Both the position numbers and the translations under genes were made by a program. Positions 49,011 to 58,643 of a stretch of DNA of 64,000 bases are shown here, piece after piece. Below the pieces are notes generated by a model that was given only the letters and a program-made list of their open reading frames with translations, ran no database searches and was not told the origin of the DNA. Every line of letters begins with the position of its first letter. Positions within the stretch are counted from its first letter, which is position 1. The DNA is from Lachnospiraceae bacterium (GTDB taxonomy: Bacteria > Bacillota > Clostridia > Lachnospirales > Lachnospiraceae), in the NCBI GenBank assembly GCA_024681775.1, contig JAILAF010000109.1, positions 1-64,000 on the forward strand, read 5' to 3'.

Positions 49011-49640
49011 CTAGAACCCGAGCGAATCGTTCACCAGGATCACGTGGATCCGCCCCTCATGCCGGGAGAACCGGGTGATCAGGAACTGGCAACAGATGGT
49101 GTCGGGTGATTTGCAGTTCATACAGGACCCTGTTTTCGCACAGGGTGTGGTGAGGCCGAAGCGCTGGGCATTGGTAGGTGCCGCTACGTTCCGCGCTCTC
49201 TTCATCGCGCTGTCCACATCGGGACAGACCTTGTTCATGCCCACGATGGCGATGACATGCTTCGGGCCCTGGGCGATGGCGGAGACACGGTTGGAATTCC
49301 CGTCGATATTCACCATGACGCCGTCCTCCGTGATGGCATTGGCACTTGTGAGGAAAAAGTCCGCATCGTAGGCAGCCAGCATGGCGGCCCGCTTGTCCTC
49401 CGCCTTGTCCCTGTCGATGAAGCGGTAGTTGCCCTCTTTCAACGCTTCCACCAGACCGATCTCATGGGCACTCATGGCGCCGCCCATGGCGATGGAAGAG
49501 GTCTCCGGGATCAGCTCCAGCGCCAGCTTTAACGCTTCTTCCTTATCCTCCGCATAATAGGCCTTCATGTTTCTGGACTCGATCCCCTGCATGACTTTCT
49601 GCGCCAGGAGACGGTTTCTCTGTTTGATGATGTCACTCAT
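49011..49640 (-). CDS. LUD-domain (lactate utilization) protein
   Basis: 209 aa; IPETSSIAMGGAMSAHEIGLVEAL..FFLTSANAITEDGVMVNIDGNSNRVSAIAQGPKHVIAIVGMNKV. Confidence 0.9.
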   Translation of the reverse strand: MSDIIKQRNRLLAQKVMQGIESRNMKAYYAEDKEEALKLALELIPETSSIAMGGAMSAHEIGLVEALKEGNYRFIDRDKAEDKRAAMLAAYDADFFLTSANAITEDGVMVNIDGNSNRVSAIAQGPKHVIAIVGMNKVCPDVDSAMKRARNVAAPTNAQRFGLTTPCAKTGSCMNCKSPDTICCQFLITRFSRHEGRIHVILVNDSLGF

Positions 49641-49748
49641 GTCATTTTCCCCTCTTTTTCACATTTACGCTTTTTCGCATCCGAAAGGGATCTGCCCCTT
49701 GGGCAACTTCCGGTTCTGCAACAGACCCCTGCGCTGTGCGCAGCGCTC

Positions 49749-51497
49749 TTACGACTCCCGTACCAGCACCTCGATCTCCTCCGGCATCTGCGGCTTGCCC
49801 CAGAGATATCCCTGGATGTAGTCGCAGCCGATCTCCTTCAGGGTCCCGAGCTGTGCTTCCTCCTCCACACCTTCGGAGATGACTTCATATCCCAGGATGT
49901 GTCCCAGGGAGATGATGGCCGCCACGTACTGCTTGGATTTCTCACTGCTGTTCATGGAATCGATAAAGCTCTTGTCCACCTTCAGGAGATGGGCAGGAAT
50001 GGTATTCAGATAGCTGAGAGATGAGTACCCGGTTCCGAAATCGTCGATGGCGATCCGGACGCCCAGGGCGCGGAGCTCCTCGATATCATTCGTCGCCTGC
50101 TCCAGGGACTCGATCATGATGGACTCGGTGATCTCCACCTCCAGGCAGTTCCCCGGCAGTCCACTCTCCCGGAGCCCGGTTCGGATCTCCTCCAGGAAAT
50201 CACTCCTGACCAGATGCCGGACGGACACATTGACGCTGAGGATCAGTTCTCTGTCGTACTTCTTGATCAGCTCCGCCACAAAGGCAGCGGACTTGCGGAA
50301 GACCTCGGAATCGATCCGGTCCACCAGCCCCACCTTCTCCGCCACAGGAATGAAATCCCCGGGAAATATGACAGACCCGTCAACATCCCGCATACGGGCC
50401 AGGGCTTCGAAGCCCCGGAGCCGATGATCCATATCAAACTGCGGCTGCAGCATGAAGTAGACATTGTCCCGCTCCAGCGCCGTGCGGATCTTCCCCTCGA
50501 TCTCCAGCGTGCGCTCGTTGAAATGCATGTCCTGACTGTACCGCAGGATATGCTCGCTGCTGGCGGTATCCTTGATCTCATGCATGGCGATGTCCGAGTA
50601 GGAGATCAAGGAATCCATATCCTTTCCGTCCGTGGGATAGAAGGCATATCCGAAGCTGGCGGTAATATAGAAATCGTAGCCGGAGCTTTCCCGCAGATCA
50701 TCCAGCACCGCTTCGTACATCCGTATGGTTTTCAGTGCCTCTTCCTCCGTGCGGAAGTCACGGATCACGAGGGCGAATTCGTCACCGTTGAGCCTGCAGA
50801 TGAAATCCCGGGTGCCGGAGCTGCCGCCGTCCGCGATCTCCTTCCACCTGGAGGAGAGGTCCACCAGCACCAGGTTACCGGTCTCAAATCCCATGGTATC
50901 GTTGATGACCTTGAAGCCGTTGATATCGATGGAAACCACGGCGAAGGGCTCCCCCCGTTTGACCAGCGAATCCACCAGCTCCGTAAAGGCAAACCAGTTG
51001 GGAATCTGGGTCAGCATATCCGTCACCGCCTGATTCCGCAGCTCCTGCTGGTACGTGATCACCCGCTTGTCGTTGAAGCGGATGACAATCACCGCAAGGA
51101 GCGCCAGCAGATTCCCGAAAATGCCCGGGAGAGAGTTCATATTGCCCCGCAGGAAGATCCCCATCAGGATCGGCGGGATGTCCAGGAGCAGCAGGACCAC
51201 CGCGAAGATAAATCCCTGCATTTTGTAAAAAACCGTCAGCAGGATCACAAATATGTTGGACAGCGAAGAAAGGACCCCCGCAAAGGCATAAAAGGAAACC
51301 ACATTTCCTCCGATGACCACCGTCCTGGAAGATCCCGCGATGAAGCTCACCGCGATGGAGACCACCAGATATCCGATGACCAGGAGCCAGAAGCCCCATT
51401 CCGGCCCGATCCTCTTTTGCAGATAGAGCCTGTTTAAGGTTTCCTCTATATTGCTCTTTGCCTTATCTGCTCTGTCTACCTTTTCTTTCTCTTTCAT
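49749..51497 (-). CDS. Membrane GGDEF (degenerate NGDEF)-EAL protein
   Basis: 582 aa; RLNGDEFALVI, FEALARM, IAIDDFGTGYSSLSYL; N-terminal TM helices. Confidence 0.92.
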   Translation of the reverse strand: MKEKEKVDRADKAKSNIEETLNRLYLQKRIGPEWGFWLLVIGYLVVSIAVSFIAGSSRTVVIGGNVVSFYAFAGVLSSLSNIFVILLTVFYKMQGFIFAVVLLLLDIPPILMGIFLRGNMNSLPGIFGNLLALLAVIVIRFNDKRVITYQQELRNQAVTDMLTQIPNWFAFTELVDSLVKRGEPFAVVSIDINGFKVINDTMGFETGNLVLVDLSSRWKEIADGGSSGTRDFICRLNGDEFALVIRDFRTEEEALKTIRMYEAVLDDLRESSGYDFYITASFGYAFYPTDGKDMDSLISYSDIAMHEIKDTASSEHILRYSQDMHFNERTLEIEGKIRTALERDNVYFMLQPQFDMDHRLRGFEALARMRDVDGSVIFPGDFIPVAEKVGLVDRIDSEVFRKSAAFVAELIKKYDRELILSVNVSVRHLVRSDFLEEIRTGLRESGLPGNCLEVEITESIMIESLEQATNDIEELRALGVRIAIDDFGTGYSSLSYLNTIPAHLLKVDKSFIDSMNSSEKSKQYVAAIISLGHILGYEVISEGVEEEAQLGTLKEIGCDYIQGYLWGKPQMPEEIEVLVRES

Positions 51498-51511
51498 TAC
51501 ACAGTTCTCCG

Positions 51512-53455
51512 TTAAATGCGGCGATGTCTTCTCTGGCGGAATTTGTAATGATACATCCGCTCATCGGCTTCACTCAGGGCATTGTCCAGGCTGATGGCGT
51601 GCAGGTCCTCATAGACCACACAGCCGATGCTGGCCGAGATATTGTAGGGTTTCCCCAGCTCCGCGGAGCGTTTTTCGATGATCCCGGTGTATTCCTGCGA
51701 GCGCTTCACCTCATCACCCTTTTCGTATTTCCCGATGCCGATGAGGAAAAATTCATCGCCGCCGCTGCGGACCACGATCTCATTTTTCCGGGCCGTCTCC
51801 TGCAGCGCGCTGCAGACCGTCCGGATCCCCAGGTCACCTTCATTGTGACCGTAGGTGTCGTTGATATATTTGAGGCCGTCCATGTCCACCACGCTGACAT
51901 AGAGGGCGTCCCCGGGGGCCGCCTCCTCATACATTTCCTTGAAGCGCAGGTACATGCCCCGCCGGTTGTAGGCACCCGTCATCTCGTCCCTGACGGACAG
52001 CGTCTCCAGCCGGTGCTTGGTGCGGCTCATCTCCAGGGCATTATTGATGAAGCGGAGCCAGTTGCGGTTCACCACATTTAAGGTATGGGACTCGGTGATC
52101 TCCTTCTCCAGCACGCTGTATCCCAGGATCTTTCCGTTGAAGTGCAGGGGGGAGAAAAAGAAGACGGAGGGACGATCCCGCTCTTCATCCAGCCTGGGAA
52201 GCATCCGGGCGGTGTCAAAGGTGGAACGGCCTTCAGCGCCGCAGATATATTCCTCCTCCAGGGTGGAAGGCTTGGAATACAGGAGCATGTGCTCCGGGTA
52301 TCCTTCCGTCCGCTCGTCCTGCATATCCAGCCAGTTCTCGCTCAGGCACAGATACAGGGCGGAGTAGGGGATCAGGATATTCGCACTTCCGAAGATGTTC
52401 CGCAGGCATTCCTCCACGGTCCTGGAAGCGGTAAATCGCTCCAGATAGTAGCTCTCCATCAAGGCACCCACGCTGACCCGCAGATCGGAATTCTCGTCCG
52501 CGTAATTGTAGGTGCTGGAGTGCAGCAGTGTGCGGACCTGTTTCAGGATGTAGTAGGGATCCGACTGGCAGCCGCAGCTGGCGCCGGGATGGAAATGTCC
52601 CCCGGCCTTCACCGTTTTCGGAAGGATGGGTGCATCCGGCTCGATAACGCTGCGGATATGATCCACCGCCCTCATCCCCATGTCCACGTCATTGGGATCA
52701 TAGGAACTCAGAGGGATGAAATTGATGGTTCCCTCATCGGATCCGTCAAAGCCGATGACGATGATGTCCTCCGGAACCTTGATGCCGCGCTTTACCAGCT
52801 TGTCGATGAGTCCCAGGGCCATGCAGTCGCTGGCACAGAGCACCGCTTCCGGGCGCTCCACCCTGCCGTCTGCGATATCCTCCGCAAGACGGTCACCGCT
52901 GGTGTACCAGAAATCCCCATAGAAAATGTGCTCCGGCGGCACGGAGATCCCGTGCTTTTCGATCTCGTCCAGGAAGATGGAGAGGCGCTTTTCCGCCACC
53001 GTATTTCCTTTATGTCCCGTCAGGAGACAGAGCTTTTTCTTACCATGCACCTCGATGACATGACGGCAAAGCTCCCGAAGCGGCTCCTCGTTGTTGTTCT
53101 CGATGAAGGTGGTTCCCTCCATCGCCGCTTCCAGTGAGCAGACCGGCAGATCCGGGTACGCCCTGATCCGCTCCAGCAGGCGGTTCAAGGACCGATTGTC
53201 CGCCCCGTCGTTCAGGGTGGCAAAATCCAGGATGGCGCCGTCCAGCTCCGCCAGGTTCGCCAGCTCGTAGATATTGGTCTCCCCTGCCACAAAATCCTCC
53301 ATGGGAGAGGAGACGTGGACACTGGACGCAAATACGCACAGATCATATCCGTATTCCGCGCAGCGCCTGCGGATACCGTCGGTGACTCTGCGCACATGCA
53401 CGATCTCCGGGAAAGAGACAAAGAGCCCGATCCTTTTTCTTCTGTTGCTGTTCAT
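51512..53455 (-). CDS. LacI-type PBP-like sensor fused to GGDEF
   Basis: 647 aa; N-terminal KRIGLFVSFPEIVHVRRVTDGIRRRCAEYGYDL, VLCASDCMALGLIDKLVKRGIKVPEDIIVIGFDGS; C-terminal VRSGGDEFFLI; no HTH or TM. Confidence 0.9.
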   Translation of the reverse strand: MNSNRRKRIGLFVSFPEIVHVRRVTDGIRRRCAEYGYDLCVFASSVHVSSPMEDFVAGETNIYELANLAELDGAILDFATLNDGADNRSLNRLLERIRAYPDLPVCSLEAAMEGTTFIENNNEEPLRELCRHVIEVHGKKKLCLLTGHKGNTVAEKRLSIFLDEIEKHGISVPPEHIFYGDFWYTSGDRLAEDIADGRVERPEAVLCASDCMALGLIDKLVKRGIKVPEDIIVIGFDGSDEGTINFIPLSSYDPNDVDMGMRAVDHIRSVIEPDAPILPKTVKAGGHFHPGASCGCQSDPYYILKQVRTLLHSSTYNYADENSDLRVSVGALMESYYLERFTASRTVEECLRNIFGSANILIPYSALYLCLSENWLDMQDERTEGYPEHMLLYSKPSTLEEEYICGAEGRSTFDTARMLPRLDEERDRPSVFFFSPLHFNGKILGYSVLEKEITESHTLNVVNRNWLRFINNALEMSRTKHRLETLSVRDEMTGAYNRRGMYLRFKEMYEEAAPGDALYVSVVDMDGLKYINDTYGHNEGDLGIRTVCSALQETARKNEIVVRSGGDEFFLIGIGKYEKGDEVKRSQEYTGIIEKRSAELGKPYNISASIGCVVYEDLHAISLDNALSEADERMYHYKFRQRRHRRI

Positions 53456-53577
53456 TGAATGAACCCCCTTTTTGGTCCTGACGGATCCCGAATCCTCCTG
53501 TTTTCGTCATTCCCCGTAGATGCCTGTGCCTTACATTCTATCCGATCATCCGCATTATTTCAGTTAAAATCCATCCG

Positions 53578-54201
53578 TCAGCGCCCGGCGCCGATCTCCT
53601 CCACCAGCCTGCGGATGGTCGCCCAATCGCCGCACCTGGTATATCCCGGTCCGGGAAGAGGCGTCTCGTGATTCCAGGGTCTGTCCACCACACACACCTT
53701 CAGATCCGGCAGATGGTCGAAAAAGCGGAAGGCGTGGGGCGAATCCTCGATGGCCACATCGAAGTGCATCCGGTAGTAATCCTCCGGCTCCAGACTGAAA
53801 TCACTGTTTTTGATGAAACTGTCCCGGCCGTACTTGTTGAAGCAGTAGAGCTTCGCCCGCTCCAGGCCGTGGCGGTCCAGCCACTGTCTGGATGCCTCGT
53901 AAGCACTGTAGGGGCGGCCGGTGATGATGGAAATGACATGTCCGTCATCTATCCATCCATTCACGGTATCCACCGCACCGGGAGTCTCCTCATAGGACAG
54001 GAGCGCTTCCGCGGTATGCCCCGCGATCATCATCTCCTCGTACTGCGCGTCCGTGAGGGAAAAGGTCTTCTGCAGGTTGAAAAACCGGATGTCCTCATAG
54101 GGCACCTTCTTCCCAAAGAGTCTCTCTACCAGCAGGGAAAAAGCCCTGGCCGTCTCACAGAGACAGTCGTCAAAATCAATATAAATATTCATACCTGCCA
54201 T
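53578..54201 (-). CDS. HAD-like 5'-nucleotidase (NT5C type)
   Basis: 207 aa; IYIDFDDCLCETARAF, ISIITGRPYSAY, DVAIEDSPHAF. Confidence 0.82.
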   Translation of the reverse strand: MAGMNIYIDFDDCLCETARAFSLLVERLFGKKVPYEDIRFFNLQKTFSLTDAQYEEMMIAGHTAEALLSYEETPGAVDTVNGWIDDGHVISIITGRPYSAYEASRQWLDRHGLERAKLYCFNKYGRDSFIKNSDFSLEPEDYYRMHFDVAIEDSPHAFRFFDHLPDLKVCVVDRPWNHETPLPGPGYTRCGDWATIRRLVEEIGAGR

Positions 54202-54342
54202 TCTCCCGGATCACACCGTGATGTCCGCATCTTGCAGCCATTTTCGTCCCTGTGTCAAAAGAGACCTCTACAGAGTTTATTGTACCCGAAAAAGCGCCGT
54301 TTTAAAAGGGGAAACCACAGATCAGGCATTATCTTAGGACGC

Positions 54343-54377
54343 AAAAAGGGACGGCTTCCTTTCGGAAACCGTCCCGG
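54343..54377 (-). terminator. Intrinsic terminator after the SPFH-RHH operon
   Basis: GGGACGG.TTCC..GGAA.CCGTCCC with T-run on the minus strand. Confidence 0.8.
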
Positions 54378-54389
54378 GCACTACATGCG

Positions 54390-54587
54390 TCAGTGAAGAT
54401 CCAGTTCCGGCGGCACATCGATCTCTTCACCGACATATTTTCCGTTTTTCTTCCGCTGTCTGACACATTCGGAAAGCAGGTACTCGATCTGGCCGTTCAC
54501 GGAGCGGAAGTCGTCCTCCGCCCATTTGGCGATATCGTTGTAGAGCTGCTCCGAAAGGCGAAGCGGGACCTGTTTTTTCTCAGCCAT
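54390..54587 (-). CDS. Arc-like ribbon-helix-helix protein
   Basis: 65 aa; KKQVPLRLSEQLYNDIAKWAEDDFRSVNGQIEYLLSECVRQR. Confidence 0.82.
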   Translation of the reverse strand: MAEKKQVPLRLSEQLYNDIAKWAEDDFRSVNGQIEYLLSECVRQRKKNGKYVGEEIDVPPELDLH

Positions 54588-55597
54588 TAATACAGGCTTC
54601 CCGAATTAACGACCGGCTGGGCATCGTGGTTGCCGCACAGAACCACGAGCAGGTTGGAGACCATGGCGGCCTTCCTTTCCTCATCCAGCTGAACCATCTG
54701 CTTCTCGTTCAATCTCTCCAGTGCCATCTCCACCATACCGACGGCGCCGTCGACGATCATCTTGCGGGCATCGATGATAGCGGATGCCTGCTGTCTCTGC
54801 AGCATCACGGATGCGATCTCGGGAGCATACGCGAGATAGGTGATCCGCGCCTCGATGATCTCCAGTCCCGCATCGTTGACCTTGCTCTGGATCTCCTTCT
54901 TGATGCGATCGGCCACCAGCTCAGCGGAGCCGCGGAGGCTTCCCTCGTCTGCCATGCCGTCGCCGGTGGTATCCACACCCGTTGCCACGTCGTAGGGATA
55001 GAGCCTTACGATGTTGCGGAGAGCGGAGTCACACTGCAGGGACAGGTACTCTTTGTAGTTGTCCACGTTGAAGACTGCCTTCGCGGTGTCGTTCACTTTC
55101 CAGATCACGGCGATACCGATCTCGACGGGGTTACCCAGGCAATCGTTGATCTTCTGGATGCCGTTGTTCAGGGTCATGGCCTTCAGGGAGATCTTCTTGG
55201 TATAGGCTTCCGTGCTCACCTGCGCGCCGGTGGCGGTCAGGGATACGTTCACGGGAGATGCGTTCTTCCCCTGGGTCTCACCGCTCTGGGCAAGTCTGGT
55301 GGTTGCTGCGGGGTTTACTGCGGTGCAGAAGGGATTCACGCAGTAAAAGCCTGCTTCTCTGATGGTCCCTTTGTACTTGCCGAAGAGGGTAAGCACCAGT
55401 GCCTCGGAGGGTCTTAAGACCTTCAGTCCGCAAAGGGGGATCCATCCCAGGGCCGCCACAAGGCCTGCGAGGAATGCCAGGAATCCGCTGCCGAACCCGC
55501 CGTTAATGAGGGTCAGGATTGCCAGGACATACATCACGAAGATTCCGAGAAGTGCTGCTGCTCCATTGGGTTTTGCATGATAAAGTTTTTCAGTCAT
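54587..55597 (-). CDS. SPFH/stomatin-like membrane protein
   Basis: 336 aa; VLTLFGKYKGTIREAGFYCVNPF..DAGLEIIEARITYLAYAPEIASVMLQRQQASAIIDARKMIVDGAVGMV. Confidence 0.92.
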   Translation of the reverse strand: MTEKLYHAKPNGAAALLGIFVMYVLAILTLINGGFGSGFLAFLAGLVAALGWIPLCGLKVLRPSEALVLTLFGKYKGTIREAGFYCVNPFCTAVNPAATTRLAQSGETQGKNASPVNVSLTATGAQVSTEAYTKKISLKAMTLNNGIQKINDCLGNPVEIGIAVIWKVNDTAKAVFNVDNYKEYLSLQCDSALRNIVRLYPYDVATGVDTTGDGMADEGSLRGSAELVADRIKKEIQSKVNDAGLEIIEARITYLAYAPEIASVMLQRQQASAIIDARKMIVDGAVGMVEMALERLNEKQMVQLDEERKAAMVSNLLVVLCGNHDAQPVVNSGSLY

Positions 55598-55623
55598 TGC
55601 TTACTCCTTTCTGTAACGTTAAC

Positions 55624-55661
55624 TGATATCATTATGATATCACAAAGATACAGAAAGTCAA
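55624..55661 (-). promoter_or_regulatory. SPFH promoter with perfect 19-bp palindrome
   Basis: TGATATCAT-T-ATGATATCA (55624-55642) downstream of a TTGACT -35 (55656-55661). Confidence 0.7.
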
Positions 55662-55706
55662 CATGCATATATCACCGGATTTTGCGGGATAGGAACCTCC
55701 ATTTCG

Positions 55707-56621
55707 CTACAGCCACTTCTTCTTTTTGAAAAAAATGAGACTCACGATAATGATGAGGACGGAGACCAGGATCACGATCGGGTATCCCCAGGGGGACTCC
55801 AGCTCCGGCATGTACTTAAAGTTCATGCCGTACCAGCCCACGATGAGGGTCAGAGGCATGAAAATGGTGGTGACCACCGTGAGGACGGTCATGATGCGGT
55901 TCTGCTTCACATCCAGACGGGACTGGTAAGTGTCCCGGATCTGCACCGTGTAGTCCAGGAGGGAATTCACCACGTCGTGGAGTCTGGAGACCCGGTTGGT
56001 GAAGAGCCGGAAATACCGGAGGAAATTCGCCTTGAAATAGTTGTTCTCATTCTCCTCCAGCTCCTGGGAAAGGTCGATGAGCTGGCTGTAATGGGTCCGC
56101 AGATCCCGCAGCTCGCTGCGGATGTCGTTCAGCGCTGCCAGATCCGCTTCCTTGCCGCTGTCGATGTCGCTGTCGATGGCATCCAGACGTTTTTCGTAGG
56201 CCTCCAGGATCCTGGGATCCTCGTGAATGATCTGCTCCAGAAAGTCATAGAGGAAACGCTCCAGGCCCGGTACACGCCACTTTTTCGTCACCATGATGCG
56301 GTCGATCATCCGCTGGGCAAAATCCCCCGGATCGATGAACACGACTCCCTTCTCATCCAGAGCAAAAGCGAATTTCAGCCATTCTCCCGTCATATTCTCC
56401 CGGTCCGGGATGGCGAAGGATCCGGTGAGAGAGTCGTAGTTCACCTCCGCTTTGGTGGTGTAGAATTCTACCAGATTGGGGTCCATGTCGATCCCCATCT
56501 CGAAGGAGTCGATCTCCCGGTTCCATTCCTCCGGGGTCAGGACCGCCACGTATTGATTTTTCCCGCCGTGAATCTCCTTCGCGGAGACTTCCTTCAGTAA
56601 GGTGTCGATGAGATAGTACAT
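55707..56621 (-). CDS. CorA-family Mg2+ transporter
   Basis: 304 aa; LIVGWYGMNFKYMPE (GMN) between two C-terminal TMs. Confidence 0.93.
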   Translation of the reverse strand: MYYLIDTLLKEVSAKEIHGGKNQYVAVLTPEEWNREIDSFEMGIDMDPNLVEFYTTKAEVNYDSLTGSFAIPDRENMTGEWLKFAFALDEKGVVFIDPGDFAQRMIDRIMVTKKWRVPGLERFLYDFLEQIIHEDPRILEAYEKRLDAIDSDIDSGKEADLAALNDIRSELRDLRTHYSQLIDLSQELEENENNYFKANFLRYFRLFTNRVSRLHDVVNSLLDYTVQIRDTYQSRLDVKQNRIMTVLTVVTTIFMPLTLIVGWYGMNFKYMPELESPWGYPIVILVSVLIIIVSLIFFKKKKWL

Positions 56622-56698
56622 GGTTCGTTCCTTTCACGCACAGCATGTAACAGACCAGTTTCGTTTTTCCTTAGTCAGGCATGGCTCTCCTATCCGTC

Positions 56699-57118
56699 TC
56701 AGGGCGCATTAGCAATCATTTCGTCGATCTCGTCCGCGGCGAAGGCATAGTCTCCCATGCCTCCCCGGAGACTCCGCATCCGCTCTCTGCAGGCAGACGC
56801 CCGAGAGTCATCTCCCATCTCAGCGAAGACTCTGGCCATGAAGGCATCATGTCCGTACTCTCCCACCAGGAAGAGGTTCTCGTAGCCGGTCGTCGGATCG
56901 AAGGTTTCCCGCCTCTGGAAATGATAGTCGTCCACCACCTCTCCGTAGGATCTCTTTTCCAGAAGGTAATCAAAAATCCCTGCGTAGGTCTCCGCGGGGT
57001 CTTCCACCTCCCGGTTGACGTATTTGATGGAAGAGGCCAGATTGACGATACTGACCAGGAGGATCAGGGACGCTACCACGATCAGAATGTTCAGGACGAT
57101 CTTCACTACCTTATTCAT
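56699..57118 (-). CDS. Small membrane protein (paralogue of 58218-58643)
   Basis: 139 aa; N-terminal TM; FDYLLEKRSYGEVVDDYHFQRRETFDPTTGYENLFLVGEYGHDAFMARVFAEMGD. Confidence 0.65.
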   Translation of the reverse strand: MNKVVKIVLNILIVVASLILLVSIVNLASSIKYVNREVEDPAETYAGIFDYLLEKRSYGEVVDDYHFQRRETFDPTTGYENLFLVGEYGHDAFMARVFAEMGDDSRASACRERMRSLRGGMGDYAFAADEIDEMIANAP

Positions 57119-57863
57119 GCCGCAACACCTCCCGAACCTTCACTGCCTTCTGCGCTTCACTCAGCTCCAGAAATGCCTCTGTCTCAGCCTCATCCATGTC
57201 CAGATAGGTCCGGAGCATCGCAAGGAGCTCCGCTTCCATATCCCGGATGTATCCCTGATATACCTCGTTCTTCTCCGCTTCCAGCTGCACATCATATACC
57301 TCATAGAAGCCGTCCACGTACATGCAGAAGATCTCAATGTCCGAGTCCAGTCCGTCAAAATAGTCCGGATCATCGGAGCGGAGGATCATCTCCTCCATCC
57401 CGGTGACGCATTCGTAATACTCCTCTGCCACATAGCCCACCTGACGGAAGCGCTCAAACTCCTCCGGTGGGAAACTCTGCAGCTCATGGGCATAACGGAA
57501 GCTCACGAAGCCAATATAATCCCTTTGCTGCAGGAGTTCCTCCGTCTGCTGCAGATAAGCCTTGATATGCTTCTCCGTGTCCCGTCGCACGGCGGCATCC
57601 TCATCGGGGTCCGCATAGTTTATGGAAGTAATCACGGTACAGATAACGATGGCGATCATCAGAACCACCAGAATGGCAGCCTTTTTGCCCAGGCCCTCCA
57701 CCGCTTTTCTGAAGCGGGAGACTTCCTTTTCCGTGGAAGCATACTCCCGGGCGAACTGTTTCATGTTCTCTCTGTGTTTTTCCGCGAATGCGTTTTTCGC
57801 ACCGCATTTCGGGCAATAGAGCTGTTCCGGACCAATTTCATGTTTACAATTCTCACATACCAT
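57111..57863 (-). CDS. Zinc-ribbon single-TM protein (paralogue of 58627-59376)
   Basis: 250 aa; CENCKHEIGPEQLYCPKCGAKNAF. Confidence 0.75.
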   Translation of the reverse strand: MVCENCKHEIGPEQLYCPKCGAKNAFAEKHRENMKQFAREYASTEKEVSRFRKAVEGLGKKAAILVVLMIAIVICTVITSINYADPDEDAAVRRDTEKHIKAYLQQTEELLQQRDYIGFVSFRYAHELQSFPPEEFERFRQVGYVAEEYYECVTGMEEMILRSDDPDYFDGLDSDIEIFCMYVDGFYEVYDVQLEAEKNEVYQGYIRDMEAELLAMLRTYLDMDEAETEAFLELSEAQKAVKVREVLRHE

Positions 57864-58221
57864 CGGTCTCTACCTCCTGCTGCGTGGTGATCCCCTGATT
57901 CTGCAGGAATTCCTGTTTCTTCCGGTCGCTGCCCGCCCGCTCCGATCTGGCGGTGATCCACAGCACGCCGAAGACGAGCAGCAGGATCACACCGATCACG
58001 ATCAGGATGTTCCTTACGGTACGGCCCATCTTTTTCCCGATGCGTCTGTCGCCTTTTTGGATCTCCTGATGAAGGTCCTCACGGACCGCCTCCAGCTTTC
58101 CCATGTATTCCTTTTCCTCTGCGGGGGCGTAAGCCGTCCCGCAGTAGGGGCATCGGACCAGATTCGCATCGAACTCCGCTGCACAGCTTTTACATATGAT
58201 CTTCTGTCCCATTTTTCTCAC
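57853..58221 (-). CDS. Zinc-ribbon single-TM protein
   Basis: 122 aa; CKSCAAEFDANLVRCPYCGTAY; C-terminal TM. Confidence 0.75.
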   Translation of the reverse strand: MRKMGQKIICKSCAAEFDANLVRCPYCGTAYAPAEEKEYMGKLEAVREDLHQEIQKGDRRIGKKMGRTVRNILIVIGVILLLVFGVLWITARSERAGSDRKKQEFLQNQGITTQQEVETDGM

Positions 58222-58643
58222 TCCGGTATCGAATTCTCAGCACTCAGGTCAATCTTGTCAAAGATGGGGGCATACTCCGGGATCTGGGCCCGGATCTGCG
58301 CCGCGCGATCCTCGCAGTCCTGCGCGGTCTGCGTCTTCCCGGTCTCCGCATAGATTTCTTTCAGAAAAAGCATGTCCGCATACTCTCCCAAAAGGAAGTA
58401 GTCCAGGTCATCCTCAGCCGGCTCATAGCCCCCCCGGATGGGATGGGACAGATTCGCTACCACGCCGTAATTTTCCCTCTCCAGATAGCTCCGCAGGCTG
58501 TCGGGACGGATGGTGTCCTTCTCCACGTAGGCGAATTTCAGCTCTTCGACGGCAGAGGAAGCCGCAACAAAGAAGAGGACCGCCAGGATCAGATTGATGA
58601 TATTGGCGATGATCAGAATCCGTGTTTTAGTTTTCTTCGTCAT
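58218..58643 (-). CDS. Small membrane protein (paralogue of 56699-57118)
   Basis: 141 aa; LRSYLERENYGVVANLSHPIRGGYEPAEDDLDYFLLGEYADMLFLKEIYAETG. Confidence 0.65.
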   Translation of the reverse strand: MTKKTKTRILIIANIINLILAVLFFVAASSAVEELKFAYVEKDTIRPDSLRSYLERENYGVVANLSHPIRGGYEPAEDDLDYFLLGEYADMLFLKEIYAETGKTQTAQDCEDRAAQIRAQIPEYAPIFDKIDLSAENSIPE

